Positions 55,217-64,000 of a DNA stretch of 64,000 nt are shown piece by piece. Below the pieces are notes generated by a model, which was given only the letters and a program-made list of their open reading frames with translations, was not told the origin of the DNA and ran no database searches. The DNA is taken from positions 186,001-250,000 of the forward strand of contig CAJQUW010003055.1 in assembly GCA_907163375.1 (NCBI GenBank), read 5' to 3'. Origin of the DNA: Prostheceraeus crozeri (Eukaryota > Platyhelminthes > Polycladida > Euryleptidae). The position numbers and the translations under genes are program-made. The stretch's first letter is position 1; each line of letters begins with the position of its first letter.

Positions 55217-56270
55217 CTATCATAGAAATTGACAATACCATAGAAAGTTCTAGAATAGAAATTGCATAAAAATTATGGCACACGCCGGGGGAACTTAGTT
55301 GGGGCAAAAAGAAAATTGTAGCAGCTGGTTTCCTGTTTTTCTGGTTGGCATTTATATTTATCAAGGCAATTTGTGATCTGGATTGTTGCCCTTGTCCAAA
55401 AACCATGTACTCAAAAGCAATAATGAATCTACAAAATGCTGCGCCGACAGGATGGCAAAGAAGGAAATCCTCTAAAACGTTCTGTACGTTCATCATTTTG
55501 AAATATCGCTCTGATAATCTATCAAGAGTATAATCAGACACATATGCAACTTGTAATGTCGATTTACAGAACATGCATTACTCCAGCTTGAAATAAGAGG
55601 CCAAGAAATGTTAGAGCATTTATTTTACTTTAAAGGGCTCCTGTACATTATATTTGAACAATTTTCAAAATCTCTGCATACAATGGAAAATCAGCTTCCA
55701 ATATATCATCAAATTATATCACATCAGTCATTCAATGATTAATCGAAGAGTTCCAGCAACATTCTATTTATCTGAAAAATGATTGTAGGTAAAAAAGATT
55801 TTACGTGTGCTTATTCCAGAAAAACACTAAGTTTCTTAACCGCTTGACGGAGAAATTATCCAATAATTAGAAATTTTATCTGTGAATTCTTGAGATGTTC
55901 TTCCAACCAGTACAGCGACCACTTTCAATATAACTCTGTGAACCAAATTTTAATTCGTATTCCAGTGTTGAATAATTGTATAATGGTTGTCAATGACAGG
56001 CACAAATAGACACAGCATATTGATCCATGGAATAGTAGGCTATTTCACATGAAACAATGCCGCCATCTCACTTGCAATTCTCTTCATGAAAATCCTGTAA
56101 TAAGGTGTCAACAACTTCCACAACCAATTTGGCGAATAGTTTCACTATGATAGAATGTTTTAGATCGAATCTGATCTAATAACCATAGATTTTTCCATGT
56201 TCCATCATTGTACATAGACAAGATATCAAACTTCAATTCTAGTGTACTATTATCCACTTCTATGGATACT
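55217..56270 (-). repeat. Unidentified 1-kb repeat, copy 3 (inverted)
   Basis: Inverse of copy 1 (38996-40045), about 95% alike over about 1.05 kb. The same two frames are present: SIEVDNSTLELKFDILSMYN ... CGSC (56108-56308) and MFCKSTLQVAYVSDYTLDRL (55188-55574). Confidence 0.75.
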
Positions 56271-57250
56271 ATCAACAAAGTAGCTGGTATTGCACAATTT
56301 GATATCACTGTCTGGATCAGTTGATATCAAGCAACATCAACCGTTTGAGTTAGTGATGTCTATTTTGATAATCGATGGAGAAGCAGACAATACCATACAT
56401 AGATAGAGGCACCATGCTGCAGTGAATGCCATAGTATTGAAGGTTATCTATGGAATCAATCAATACTACTACCATGGATTTCTATATAGTATTCTATATC
56501 GGGATGAGACACTACCGATATCTACATACATTAGTAGTCCTGTTTTGAAGACAGTTGATTGTCAAGTATCACGATTATACTTTCTCAAAGTGACTTTCAA
56601 ATGTGTTGTCGATGGTTGTAGCACAAATTGTAGAACTCAAATAATTTCATTGTTTCCCAAAAGACTCTGAAAGATTCAGGAAAATATTGGCTGCAAAATA
56701 TTCGAGAATTTGAACAGGGAATTTGGAATCACATAATATCAAGAACATCTATTCCCACAGCTAGTGCATGAATGTTTCTTTATATCATTCCACGAGCTTT
56801 ACTTATGGTTTTGATAGAGGATAGATTGTGCATTAAGCCATTGACTGAAGTTGTAGAATTTTCGGAGCCATATCTACTCGCACAACAACTTATTAAAATC
56901 CGGTGAATTTGTTATTCCTTTTGCTTCCAATTGATTAAATTATAGAATTCCATTCTAGGAAAGTTGTCTGATATCAAGGAACTCTACTATATCGAAAAGT
57001 CAAGACACTTAAAAATGGCATATAATTGTGTTGTACAACAAAGCTTTGGCTTCAAATGGAATATAGAAAAGTTCAGCTCTTTTAACTCATTCTTTCTTAC
57101 ACGAATTAGCCATTCAAACACTGGAGCACTACAAATTCAATGACATTTTGGTAGCGCTCCAAATTTTCCGTTGTTTTATTGACGTGAATAATGTCAAGAT
57201 TCCAACGATATGACTTCATAAACGAAGTGAGCATTCCGATCCTATAAAAT
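56271..57250 (+). other. Decayed coding-like stretch, possibly THAP-type
   Basis: 56590-56700 reads FKCVVDGCSTNCRTQ then LFPKRL and, one frame over, SGKYWLQNI, which recalls the start of a THAP zinc finger (C-x4-C ... FP ... W), but the later CxxH is not seen. 56805-56870 (MVLIEDRLCIKPLTEVVEFS) recurs in inverse at 61620-61685 as MVLIENRLCITQLTEAVEFS, a second copy of the same old element. Too degraded to name. Confidence 0.3.
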
Positions 57251-58007
57251 AAATTCAGAATTGTAAACTTGATTTTCTGGAACGTTTCCTTGTTGTCATG
57301 TTAGAAGCTTGGGTGGTCTCAGAATCTCTTAGCCTGAGTAGAGCCATTTTACGACATGATCCACTCCACCAAAACTCTTTGAGTGTAATTAGTGTTTCAT
57401 ATCTTTTTGTGGTTATAAGTATGTCCTCTTCGGACAAATTCATTCGAGTGCCGTTTCAGCTGGTATCGACAGTCTTCATGTGGAAAAAATTTGATATCTG
57501 TAAAGGATGTAACTGCTGATACAGAAAGAGCAAAATTATTTCCTTTCTAAGCATTCTGATGCGTCGCAAAGGTTTGAACGCTGCTGCTGATCGCTCAGAA
57601 TCAATTAATTTGCATTTTCTCGAGATTTTTTTCAGTCATGCCTGAACCCACAAACTCGGACTTAAGAAGAAAGGCATAGATGGATTTATAGTCAGAAAAG
57701 TCATCATTAAAAATTGTAGTCCTTCGTGTTATTTGATTCAAATCAAGTGAGAAGAGACCTCGTCCGACACTGCTTCAACGTAGATGAACAGGATTATTTG
57801 CTGTATTTTCTCGCGATGGTTGTTTGATTGTACCAACAAATTGTCTGATGGACATGACCATAAAAGCATGGAATTTATTGAAAATCCGCAAAAAGAAAGC
57901 CCAAAAAATCCTATCCACAAGAACTAATACAAAATTTTCGAAAAACTGCTTTGCATTTGTTGGCAAGAACTTTCATCGCGATGATTTGAAATCGGACATC
58001 CATTTCA
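57251..58007. other. Stretch without recognised gene
   Basis: Several short frames on both strands, no domain. Ends at the target-site duplicate of the RTE element. Confidence 0.35.
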
Positions 58008-58037
58008 ATTTTCTGTACTGAAATGATTCGTCAATTG

Positions 58038-61000
58038 CTCACCTTTGCTCACCTTTACCGGCCACCAATCCCAAATTCCTCCAGGGTGGGCCGTATCGTC
58101 CTCTTCCATTTTACTCGATCGAGGGCCAGATTGTGGGTTATGCCTTTTCTCTCCAGATCTTTTTCTATGACCCTTTTCCATGATAGGGGTGGACGACCTC
58201 TTCTTCGTCTGCCAGATATCGATTGGTGCAGTGCTGTTTGGGTTATATGATCTTCCGGTCTTCTTCTGACGTGTCCGTACCATGCAAGCCGCTTGTACTC
58301 TATGAATCTATCGATGGATGGGATCCTCATCTTGCGTCGAATCTCTTCATTCTTAACTCGGTCCCGGAGGGTTAAACCTTGGCATCGCCTGAGCATCTTC
58401 ATTTCCGTCACCATCAGCCTTTGCGTATCTTTCTTCCTTGGTGCCCAACACTCTCCCCCATAGGTCATTGCCGGTCGTATCATAGCCTGGTAGATCTTTG
58501 ATTTTAGCTTGAGAGGAACTCCTTTGTCGTAGATAACTCCTGTCACTTGTCTCCAACTTTTCCATCCTGTTTGTATGCGGTTTTTGATGTCCTGCTCGCA
58601 AGATGATGTTACGTCTAACAGTGAACCAAGATACTTGAACTTCTTAACTGATGGGAGCGAGGTTCCATCCATTTGGATTTCTTCATCGTTCGCAGCGGTG
58701 GAGAGGTATTAACTCTTACTTCTGCTAATTCTGAGACCATTACTTTCCAGGGCATTGCGCCATAACTCCAGCCTGCTTTCTACCATTGTTTTGGAATCCC
58801 CACAAATCACCAGATCGTCAGCGTAGAGCATTTCTTTTGGGGGACTGCTCTCCAGATGCCCAGTTATCACATCCAAGACCAGTAAGAAGAGATATGGACT
58901 CAACGCCGATCCCTGGTGCAGCCCAACAGTGACCTCAAAAGGTAGAGTGCAACCATGCTTGGTTTTCACAATTGTTAGGGTTTCTCGATACATTTCCCGA
59001 ATCAGAGTTACATACACCTCCGGCACTCCTTTCCTTCTCAAACAGTTGAACAACAATGCTCGAGGAACAGAGTTGTACGCCTTTTCTAAATCCACGAAAA
59101 CTGCCCTGAAAGGCTCGTTCCCCTCTCTCAGGTTCTCCATAACCGTACGCATTACAAACAAGGGATCTGTGGTGCTATATCCAGGTCGGAATCCAAACTG
59201 GTTGTTTCGTACATTTGTGCACACTCTCAACCTCTTATTAATTATTCGCTCTAGGAGTTTGAAGCTGTGGCAGAGCAGTTTGTTGCCTCGATAGTTGCTG
59301 CAAACTCTGTGATCACCCTTATTTTTATATATTGGTGTTAAAATGCTCTCTCTCCACACCGCCGGCAATTGTTGATGGCCTTGGATGATCTCGTTGAAAT
59401 GATGCAGGCACAAGTGTACTCCTTTCTCTTCTAGCACTTTAATAGCTTCTATGGGTATGTCGTCGGGTCCGCAACTGCGCCTGCCTTTCATTTTGCTCAG
59501 TTCTTTCTGGAGTTCATCCTGGGTAATTTCAGCGATCGGACCATTCACTGCCAGTTCTGTGTTAATTTCATTATGTGGTCTTTCTTCATTCAGCAAATCG
59601 CAGAAATAATCCCTCCATATCGCTTTGTTACTATCGCTGGTCGTCTGAATTGTACCTTCAGAGTCTCTCATAAAGAAACCTTCGATGTTATCTTTGCATT
59701 TCTGGCTTCTGGACTTCGCTATCTTCAAAATCAGCTTTTCTCCCTCTTTCGACTCCAATTTCTCATACATTCCTTTCCATGCCTCTCTCCTTGCTTTGGC
59801 TACCGTCTTTTTGGCGTGCTTCTTGGCCAGTTTGTAACTTTCTCTATCAGCATCAAGGTTGGAGGTTTTCCATTTTTTGAAGCTAACCTTCTTGGCTTTG
59901 AAGGCACCTTGGACCTCGTCCGTCCACCACCAGGACTCTAAGTTACGAAAGGTTCCACCGCGTGTCACTCCACAGATCTCCTGCCCACAACTCCTCAGGA
60001 TATTTGTCACCTCCTCCCAATTAACTGCATCCTCTATACTCCTCAACGTGAGGCGCCTGAAGCTTTCTGCTGTCTCCTCGTCTGCTAACTTCCACCACTT
60101 GATCTTCATCTCTGCTTCTTTTTGCTTTGGTTTCGCCAGTGCTGCTGACCGATGGTCCATAACCAAAAGCTTATGCTGTGGGGCAGCACACTCATTTGGG
60201 ATCACTTTGCAGTTTTGAATTGCTCTTAGTTCGTCTGATGATATTAGAAAGAAGTCTATGACCGTCTTGTTGCCACCGCTTTTATAAGTCACTTTCTGTG
60301 CATCGTTCTTCACAAACCAGGTGTTAGCTATTCTGAGGTTGTTTGCCTGGGCTAACTGCATTAGTCTATCTCCCTCTGCGTTTCTACTGCCAAATCCGTG
60401 ACCCCCATGGGCCTCGCAGTTGTTCCTCTGCGCCCCAACATGACAGTTCATATCAGCACCAATGACAACTTTACATGATACTTCGAATCCCGAAATTATG
60501 TCTTCTAGCAGGCTCATAAACTCCTCCTTCTCAACATCTTGGCAACCTGCTTGGGGAGCATAGGCACTTATTAAAGCATAGGTCTTCATATTGCCAGGGT
60601 TGTATATCTTCATCAACATGAGCCGATCATTCACCCGGTTGACTTCTAGTATCTTCGACCAGTGATCTTGTTTTACTGCTATTCCAACTCCATTCTTCTT
60701 TGCTGTTCCACCTGAGTAGAAAAGCTTAAATCCGTGGCCAATTTCTCTCGCTTTAGTACCGGTCCACTTTGTTTCTTGAATGCACGCAAAATCCACTTTT
60801 CGCCTTTCAAGCACATCAGCTATTTCCATACTCCTACCCGTCATAGATCCGACATTCCATGTCCCAAAACGCCACATGCATGGTGTCTCGCGTTCTTTGT
60901 TTTTGTTTTTGACAACTTGCTTCTTTAGCCGCAGTCGTTGTCTGTTCTGCAGTAGCCCTTGCTCACTTGCCACACTGTCTGGGCGATGACAGCGCGCGTC

Positions 61001-61425
61001 GCTTGCGGGGGACGCCCTAGCCCTTATCGATTCAATGTTAGAGGTCATTTTCATATTTGCTTTGGCTGGGGTTTTTACTGCCGGATGCCCTTCCTGGCGC
61101 AAACCCTCCTCCTTTCTCGTCCTGGACTTGGGACCAGGCAATGGCGGAGAATTGCTTGGTTTTAAATCAGAGTTTTCCTTCTCCTAGATGGACTGCTTGC
61201 CAAGCTAACGAGCTCCATCTGCCCTTGGCAAGGGTTATTTTAGACTGGCGCCCTTAACTCGCCAGTGAGCCGCTGTTGTTAGCGTTACCCGGGGGGACCA
61301 CGTGGAGGTAACAGTCGGCTAATGGCCCATACTCGTGTAGCTATTTCGATGGCTTGAGGACGCCACTCCACAAACCAGCTACGTATGACCAAGGCCTTTC
61401 CCACCCCCTTTTCTGTACTTCTGGT
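58038..61425 (-). mobile_element. RTE-type LINE, nearly full length
   Basis: 3388 bp flanked by a 30-bp exact duplication (58008-58037 and 61426-61455; it contains CTGTACTGAAATGATTCGTC). The 5' region 61142-61425 is non-coding, GC-richer. The single ORF runs 61141-58055 and the 3' end has only 17 bases of UTR with a short GAGCAAAGGT repeat instead of poly(A), as usual for RTE. The exact duplication and almost intact ORF mark a recent insertion. It landed in the old element whose pieces lie at 56271-58007 and 61456-61690. Confidence 0.92.
58055..61141 (-). pseudogene. RTE-type LINE polyprotein: endonuclease and reverse transcriptase
   Basis: One frame of 1,029 codons with a single internal stop (TAA, 58709-58711). 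N-terminal basic linker to about residue 85; APE endonuclease (FGTWNVGSM, CIQETKW, LISAYAPQ, VVIGADMNCHVG, IDFFLIS, MDHRSA: all catalytic positions present); linker to about 540; reverse transcriptase (SCGPDDIPIEAIK, CSNYRG, GFRPGYST, AVFVDLEKAYNSVP, LHQGSALSPYLF, MLYADDLVICG). In motif A the second acidic residue is Asn (AYN for the usual AYD); the catalytic first Asp is kept. After the stop, 58672-58055 holds FKYLGSLLD, MTYGGECWAPRKKD, RLAWYGHVRRRPEDH and RRRGRPPLSW, the usual RTE tail. Encodes target-primed reverse transcription machinery. Confidence 0.93.
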
Positions 61426-61455
61426 ATTTTCTGTACTGAAATGATTCGTCAATTG

Positions 61456-61690
61456 TTGTATGAAAAATTACACATCAGTATGGAAATCTGGATGTATGGG
61501 CTATCCGACCAAATCTGTATTCGAAAGGTGCAGAAGTCGTCTAGCAAATTCTCATGGACTTTTCTTGAAAAAAGCGATTGATTTATACAAAGTTGTTTGT
61601 TAAGAACGATTGATATGCATGGCTCCGAAAATTCTACAGCTTCAGTCAATTGCGTAATGCACAATCTATTCTCTATCAAAACCATAAGTT
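61456..61690 (-). repeat. Second copy of the element seen at 56800
   Basis: 61620-61690 is the inverse of 56800-56870 at about 88%. The minus frame 61449-61685 (78 residues) reads on past the shared part. Nature unknown. Confidence 0.5.
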
Positions 61691-61714
61691 AATATGAAAA
61701 TTCTGAATATGAAG

Positions 61715-62170
61715 AAGAAATAAGTTCGTGGTGTGAAGAAGCAGCAAAAAATAATCAGTTAGTAGAATCTAATAAAAATAACCATATAAAGATACAATTA
61801 ATAGATGATAGTGGTAATATGCAAGATCCTAGTAAACTAGATAAAACAATGAAACATTGTGTAATTTTTGATGATTGTGCTAATGATAGAAATCAGTCAG
61901 TTCAGAGAAATTATTTCACAAGAGGTAGACATAATAACTGTAGTGTTTTTATTTAACACAAAGTATGTATTCATTAGACGGAAGTGTTATTAGAAAGAAT
62001 GCAAATATAATTATACTATTTGAAATAAATGCAAGAAACTTAAGTGATTTGTTAAGAGATTTATGTGTAAGAAATAAAGATGAATTTAAACAATCGTGTA
62101 ACAATGCTTGGTCAAAGATTATGGCTTCATTACAATTAATATTGATAAAAAAATTCATGATAGAGTTATA
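61715..62170 (+). pseudogene. Polinton packaging-ATPase remnant (FtsK/HerA type)
   Basis: KHCVIFDDCANDRN is a Walker B-type block (hydrophobic stretch ending in Asp-Asp), followed by YFTRGRHNNCSVF, a signature of the A32/Polinton genome-packaging ATPase. Only the C-terminal part is present in the window's fragment, and it is broken. The Walker A region is not seen. Confidence 0.65.
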
Positions 62171-62214
62171 GAAGATTTGTTCTCTGACTAAGCTTCGCCC
62201 CGATTGAAAGTCGA

Positions 62215-62265
62215 TAGAAAATATTTTCGCGGAGTGATCGAACGGAGTGATCGAACGGAGTGATC
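62215..62265. repeat. Three 13-bp tandem repeats
   Basis: GGAGTGATCGAAC repeats three times at about 62226-62264, in the spacer between Polinton genes. Confidence 0.85.
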
Positions 62266-62310
62266 GAATATTATTTCTTATAAATTTTTTGTTAATAAAA
62301 ATAAAAAAAT

Positions 62311-62625
62311 ATGTTGAATGCTTACAAGATAGAACATGTACCAGTTTTAAAAGATTATCGACATCCTACAAATCCTGTAAATTCGAAGAAAGAAGTTAGA
62401 TTTTATTATCATCATAAATACGTAGCGCTCGTTACAGATTATAAAACAAAACATGGTATTAAACCGTGTGTTAAAACAAAAGACTTTCCACTTTGTTTAA
62501 GAAGTTTCCGAGTATTTTTGGCATACAATAATTTATGGTGGTTGCTTAAGAAAGAATATTTAACAACACATGAATTAGAAACATTACATCAATTACATAT
62601 TCCTGTGTATATCCAACGAAGTTGA
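62311..62625 (+). CDS. Polinton small ORF, unknown
   Basis: 104 residues, Lys/His/Tyr-rich (MLNAYKIEHVPVLKDYRH ...), open to 62625, between the ATPase remnant and DNA polymerase. AT-rich codon use like its neighbours. No family recognised; Polintons often carry such short lineage-specific ORFs. Confidence 0.45.
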   Translation: MLNAYKIEHVPVLKDYRHPTNPVNSKKEVRFYYHHKYVALVTDYKTKHGIKPCVKTKDFPLCLRSFRVFLAYNNLWWLLKKEYLTTHELETLHQLHIPVYIQRS

Positions 62626-62671
62626 CGGAACCGAGGTTCTATGTAAAAATACATTTTTTCTTTTAAAAAAT

Positions 62672-62983
62672 ATGAATCGTGAAATGTCTCTCGGACAAAC
62701 GTCTAGGATTGATGAATTAAGCAAGAAACAAACTGCTGAGTTTGATGCACAAATTAAACATAGTAAACGTAGTAAACGTATTAAAAAACAGAAACGTACT
62801 AGGCGTAGTATTAGACGTAATACTAAAAAACAGAAAAGTGGAACAAAAGAAATATTAGAAACCCCTATTACTGATATCTTTTTTGATGATAGAATTAAGG
62901 ATGAACTTGGTGATGATTTATGTAATTTATTTAATCCAAATGACATTAAAAAAAATATGAAAATGTATCTTTTATTAATGTAG
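62672..62983 (+). CDS. Polinton small basic ORF, unknown
   Basis: 103 residues. Residues 30-55 are almost all Lys, Arg, Ser (KRSKRIKKQKRTRRSIRRN), which suggests nucleic-acid binding or a nuclear/nucleolar signal; the C-terminal half is acidic (FFDDRIKDELGDDL). Ends 8 bases before the polymerase start. Could also be a terminal-protein-like N-terminal part of the polymerase region, which protein-primed systems need; that is inference. Confidence 0.45.
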   Translation: MNREMSLGQTSRIDELSKKQTAEFDAQIKHSKRSKRIKKQKRTRRSIRRNTKKQKSGTKEILETPITDIFFDDRIKDELGDDLCNLFNPNDIKKNMKMYLLLM

Positions 62984-62991
62984 TAAATGAT

Positions 62992-64000
62992 ATGCGGAAA
63001 CTTTTAGCAAATGGTAAAATTATTAATTTACTTGGAAAAGTTGTTGAAGATCAGGAAAATATAATTCAAAATTTTTACGTAACCTTCTATAATAAAAATT
63101 CATTTGAAACATGGTTTTCGAATCTGGATGAGAAATCCGATGCTAACGAATGGATTTTTACAGGTAATATTAAATATGAAGATTTTGGAATGAAGTTAGT
63201 ACAAAAATCACATAAAGGTGCAGGTATTAATATGAAATATAGAATCAAAGAATATTTCGGTGAATATTGTTATATTCCTTCTGAAGATTTTTGTTTTATT
63301 AAATGTTATAATGTTTTACGAAGTTTTAATGAAGAACAAGGAGAAATGATGAAAGAAATGTTTAATAATTTTTTATATAAAGAGAAAGCCACATCTAGAA
63401 CAGGAGTAATGTCAAACTGCAAATTTTCTCAATTCAATAAATATTTTGGAGAATGTGTTCAATATTATAGTCCTGCCAATCGTCATTTAAATCCTAGAGG
63501 AATTGAAACGTTTCATAATTATGTTTATTACAATTATTTTCACGAAGCTTCAACAATTGGACACTATTGTTTAATTAATAAATCTCATAAATTAAAAGCT
63601 ATTAGAGAAATTGAAAATAATTTCAAACCCATATATAAAACAGTTACTGATGAAAATCTAACAACGCGTCCATATAAAATCATAACAAAGAAAAAAATTG
63701 ACTATAGTTCAACATATATTTGGGATCTCGAAACTTTTCCTGATCCTTACTGTTCAACAGCTCATCCTATTCCTTATGCTGTAGGAGGTATTAATTTTAA
63801 TAAATTTATATGTTGCTTACCGAAACAAAGATTGAAAGAATTAGAAACACGTTTGTTAAGTGATATGATTAAAATTAAACGATCAAAAGATGAAGATGAA
63901 ATTAAAAAAACTTAAAAAACAAATTAATGAGTATAATAATTTAACTGAATTAGAATTTAATAAACTTCGAAATTGTGTGAAAATATTTACGAGAACTGAT
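62992..64000 (+). pseudogene. Polinton protein-primed DNA polymerase B, N-terminal part
   Basis: Family B polymerase that copies the element from a protein primer. The Exo I motif of the 3'-5' proofreading domain is seen near 63715-63735 (YIWDLETFPDP, the DxE pair) with IPYAVGG after it. The preceding 240 residues (EDFCFIKCYNVLR, NRHLNPRGIETFHNYVY) match the long N-terminal extension of Polinton polymerases in position. It runs off the window and the visible part is broken. Treated as a fossil. Confidence 0.75.

Larger units (their letters stand above)
61695..64000 (+). mobile_element. Polinton/Maverick fossil, right-edge fragment
   Basis: Starts abruptly within an ATPase remnant, followed by a spacer, two small ORFs and the N-terminal part of DNA polymerase B, all on the plus strand, and leaves the window. 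Very AT-rich with long A runs, like the fragment at 1-2150. Broken, about two to four breaks in the part visible. No terminal repeat in the window. Whether it belongs to the same family as the left fragment cannot be told from non-overlapping genes. Confidence 0.8.

Noticed and set aside
58929-61257. Several plus-strand ORFs of up to 122 codons
   Set aside because: All are antisense shadows of the RTE LINE coding frame.

Overview
The window looks like a repeat-rich, AT-rich piece of an animal nuclear genome, most likely an invertebrate. It holds Polinton/Maverick, Gypsy LTR, CR1-like and RTE LINE, Penelope-like, Tc1/mariner, pogo, hAT-like and MITE sequences. Host exons have spliceosomal boundaries, and there is a class A-like 7TM receptor and a kringle domain split by an intron. 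I see no prokaryotic operon structure. I cannot name the phylum from sequence alone.

Layout. 1-2150: edge of a Polinton fossil (integrase remnant, adenain-like protease, an unknown ORF). 2440-3390: small tandem and inverted repeats. 3420-13867: three-level nest. A mariner-type transposon is split by a Gypsy LTR retrotransposon (4130-11769, 5-bp duplication), whose 3' LTR is split by a long-TIR DNA transposon (8866-11684). The mariner 5' flank carries a 1.45-kb array of a 43-bp repeat with higher-order structure. 14163-16220: two inverted MITEs and the 5' part of an LTR element. 17144-18136: an intact 7TM receptor gene, the best host gene in the window. 18749-23510: a fold-back element with subrepeats, interrupted by a CR1-like LINE and a third MITE copy. 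25800-36250: host-like, intron-rich DNA with a two-exon kringle module on the minus strand, an 80-bp perfect palindrome, a hAT-like element and MITE pieces. 37569-56270: mariner 2, three copies of an unidentified repeat (two of them forming 1-kb inverted arms 15 kb apart), a CR1-like LINE, a pogo/jerky-type transposase with a PHD-like tail, a Penelope-like remnant, LINE fragments and a Tc1 element. 58038-61425: a nearly intact RTE-type LINE with a 30-bp target duplication. 61695-64000: another Polinton fossil (packaging-ATPase remnant, small ORFs, start of DNA polymerase B) running off the window.

The only convincing host coding sequences are the 7TM receptor (17144-18136, minus) and the kringle exons (31627-31815 and 29156-29371, minus). 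Almost everything else recognisable is mobile DNA, mostly decayed. The nests give a relative history: mariner first, then Gypsy (LTRs about 98% alike), then the long-TIR transposon; and the fold-back element before both its LINE and its MITE.
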